NCBI GenBank assembly: GCA_026992595.1
Contig: JALWZW010000026.1
Location: forward strand, 1 to 6,607
Direction of reading: 5' to 3'
Length of the DNA: 6,607 nucleotides
DNA from: Microcaldota archaeon
GTDB lineage: Archaea; Micrarchaeota; Micrarchaeia; Anstonellales; Bilamarchaeaceae
The notes beneath the pieces were generated by a model. It was not told where the DNA came from and did no database searches. It saw only the letters and a program-made list of their open reading frames with translations. This document shows, in pieces, positions 5,668 through 6,607 of the stretch (position 1 is the first letter of the stretch; each line of letters opens with the position of its first letter). The position numbers and the translations under genes were made by a program.

Positions 5668-6005
5668 AAAGAACATATCGTGATTACATATATGATGTTA
5701 TATCTTCTATTAAAGAAATTGAAGAGTTCGTAGAAGGAATGAGTTTTGAGCAATTTGTAAAAGATAAGAAGACGGTTAATGCAGTTATTAGAAGTTTAGA
5801 AGTAATGGGAGAAGCGGTAAAAAAGATCCCTTCCACCTTAAGAGAAAAATATCCTAACATCCCTTGGAAGTATATTGCAGGTATGAGAGACAAACTTATT
5901 CATGAATATCATGGAGTAGATCTAGAGATCGTGTGGGAAGTTATAAGAAAAGAGATACCACCACTTAAACCCCAATTTGAAAAACTATTAAAAGAACTAG
6001 AATAA
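5664..6005 (+). CDS. hepT: HepT-like toxin (DUF86), HEPN-fold ribonuclease
   Basis: The 113-residue, all-helical protein matches the HepT/DUF86 family, toxins with the HEPN fold that cut RNA as dimers. The active-site motif RX4HXY is intact: Arg75, His80 and Tyr82 in MRDKLIHEYHGVD. The tyrosine is the residue that MntA modifies with AMP in studied pairs. Other family marks are the N-terminal YRDYIYDVISSIKEIEEF, the central AVIRSLEVMGEAVKKIP (about residues 40-56) and PNIPWKYIAGMRD just before the active site. Length is normal and nothing is missing, so the toxin is probably active if released. The ATG overlaps the mntA stop by four bases. The RNA target cannot be told from the sequence. Confidence 0.92.
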   Translation: MKRTYRDYIYDVISSIKEIEEFVEGMSFEQFVKDKKTVNAVIRSLEVMGEAVKKIPSTLREKYPNIPWKYIAGMRDKLIHEYHGVDLEIVWEVIRKEIPPLKPQFEKLLKELE

Positions 6006-6010
6006 TCCTT

Positions 6011-6016
6011 TTTATA
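6011..6016 (+). promoter_or_regulatory. TATA box for the exported Asp/Arg-rich protein gene
   Basis: TTTATA, within CCTTTTTATACTC, is centred about 26 bases before the ATG at 6039 and so supports that start and a leaderless transcript. The T-run at 6009-6013, just after the hepT stop, may also help end the upstream transcript, as archaeal terminators are often plain T-runs. Confidence 0.5.
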
Positions 6017-6038
6017 CTCTTCCTACTTAAACATAAGC

Positions 6039-6607
6039 ATGCGCCTGAAAAATAAAAGAAATAGGTTTAGGAGAGTAAAGGAGATGGTGAAGAAAGGAGT
6101 GCGAGCGTTTGCTGTTGCTTCTGTGCTGCTTGCAGGTGCGTGCGGTGGTTCTTCTGAAGTAAAAGATGCTTCTTTTGATGGTAGAACAGCTTTAGATGCT
6201 TCCCGAGATGGTAGAAGAGATGCGCCCCAAGATAGATATGTTGATAGTAGATCTGCAGACAGTGCAGAAGATGTGATAAGAGACAGTAATGCAGGAGAAG
6301 AACCTATGCTTCCTCCTCTTTTAACTGAAGGTTGTATTAGAGGGGAGGGCGGAAATGAGTGGTGTTTAATAAAAGATGATTGGAGCGTCAGGGAAAACAT
6401 GAGGGGAAGAGCGGTGGACATAAGATGTTTAGAATGGGGCCCAGGAATAGAAAAGATTATAAGACCTGCAGATGGGCAAGTAATAGTTACCTTTGACGGC
6501 CCATACACTCCTTTATTACTCATGCAAATAGTTGGCAGTTATGAATCCCAAGTGACCTTTGAAGTGAGGATTTCAGACAGAGAAACCGGCAAATCTGTTG
6601 GCCCTAT
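6039..6607 (+). CDS. Exported, probably lipid-anchored protein with an Asp/Arg-rich linker (cut by window end)
   Basis: The frame is open from the ATG at 6039 through the window end (189 codons visible). A strongly basic N-region (residues 1-22) is followed by a hydrophobic stretch AFAVASVLLAGAC ending at Cys35, which resembles a lipobox though Leu is not at the standard -3 position. The next roughly 40 residues are rich in Asp, Arg and Ser, with the 10-residue near-repeat DASFDGRTAL / DASRDGRRDA, the kind of unstructured linker seen after lipoprotein signals. From about residue 89 a folded domain begins, with cysteines at about 93, 102 and 123. The segment GRAVDIRC...IIRPADGQVIV faintly recalls the N-terminal part of M23/LytM domains, but the expected histidine before the Asp is absent, so I assign no function. 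The TATA box supports 6039. An ATG at 6084, giving a more ordinary 19-residue signal, has a purine-rich GGAG directly abutting it and is the alternative start. Confidence 0.65.
   Translation, partial: MRLKNKRNRFRRVKEMVKKGVRAFAVASVLLAGACGGSSEVKDASFDGRTALDASRDGRRDAPQDRYVDSRSADSAEDVIRDSNAGEEPMLPPLLTEGCIRGEGGNEWCLIKDDWSVRENMRGRAVDIRCLEWGPGIEKIIRPADGQVIVTFDGPYTPLLLMQIVGSYESQVTFEVRISDRETGKSVGP

Noticed and set aside
5094..5753. 219-codon minus-strand open frame across DUF167 and mntA.
   Set aside because: It lies antisense to two recognised families, has a low-complexity Phe/Ser/Leu composition typical of a shadow frame, and no promoter.
6023..6523. 166-codon minus-strand open frame opposite the exported-protein gene.
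   Set aside because: The plus strand has a TATA box, a signal sequence and a patterned linker; the minus frame is Ser/Pro/Leu-rich without motifs.

Overview
This window looks archaeal, with a base composition of roughly 40% G+C by eye. The reasons are a prepilin peptidase of the archaeal type with a C-terminal extension, a MntA/HepT pair, heavily overlapping small genes, and several start codons that sit about 26 bases downstream of an A/T-rich box, as expected for leaderless archaeal transcripts. The gene mix (small uncharacterised membrane protein, membrane-anchored thioredoxin-like protein) would suit a DPANN-type genome, but nothing here fixes the lineage.

Layout. Positions 1-384 hold the C-terminal end of a plus-strand gene cut by the window edge; its pattern resembles the tail of a sulfotransferase. 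It converges on, and overlaps by 48 bases, a minus-strand gene for a five-helix membrane protein of unknown function (337-900). A 32-base gap (901-932) with two back-to-back TATA-like boxes separates this from a plus-strand polysaccharide flippase of the MATE/MVF superfamily (933-2324). The flippase stop codon lies inside a set of alternating TTCCCT/AGGGAA repeats (2299-2358), followed by the promoter of the next transcription unit.

From 2428 to 5290 four genes overlap end to start and almost certainly form one operon: a type IV prepilin/archaellin-type peptidase (A24 family), a membrane glycosyltransferase of family 2 with intact D, DxD, ED and QxxRW motifs, a membrane-anchored coiled-coil protein with a thioredoxin-like C-terminal domain, and a short DUF167/YggU protein. 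The first three all act at or across the membrane, which suggests work on exported pilins or surface glycans. This link is an inference.

After an 83-base gap comes a two-gene MntA-HepT toxin-antitoxin module (5374-6005) with all catalytic motifs intact and a 4-base ATGA overlap. The window ends inside a plus-strand gene (6039 onward) for an exported, probably lipid-anchored protein whose mature N-terminus is an Asp/Arg/Ser-rich linker with a 10-residue near-repeat.

No rRNA, tRNA, CRISPR array or insertion sequence was seen. Apart from the window edges there is no stretch over about 105 bases without a gene.
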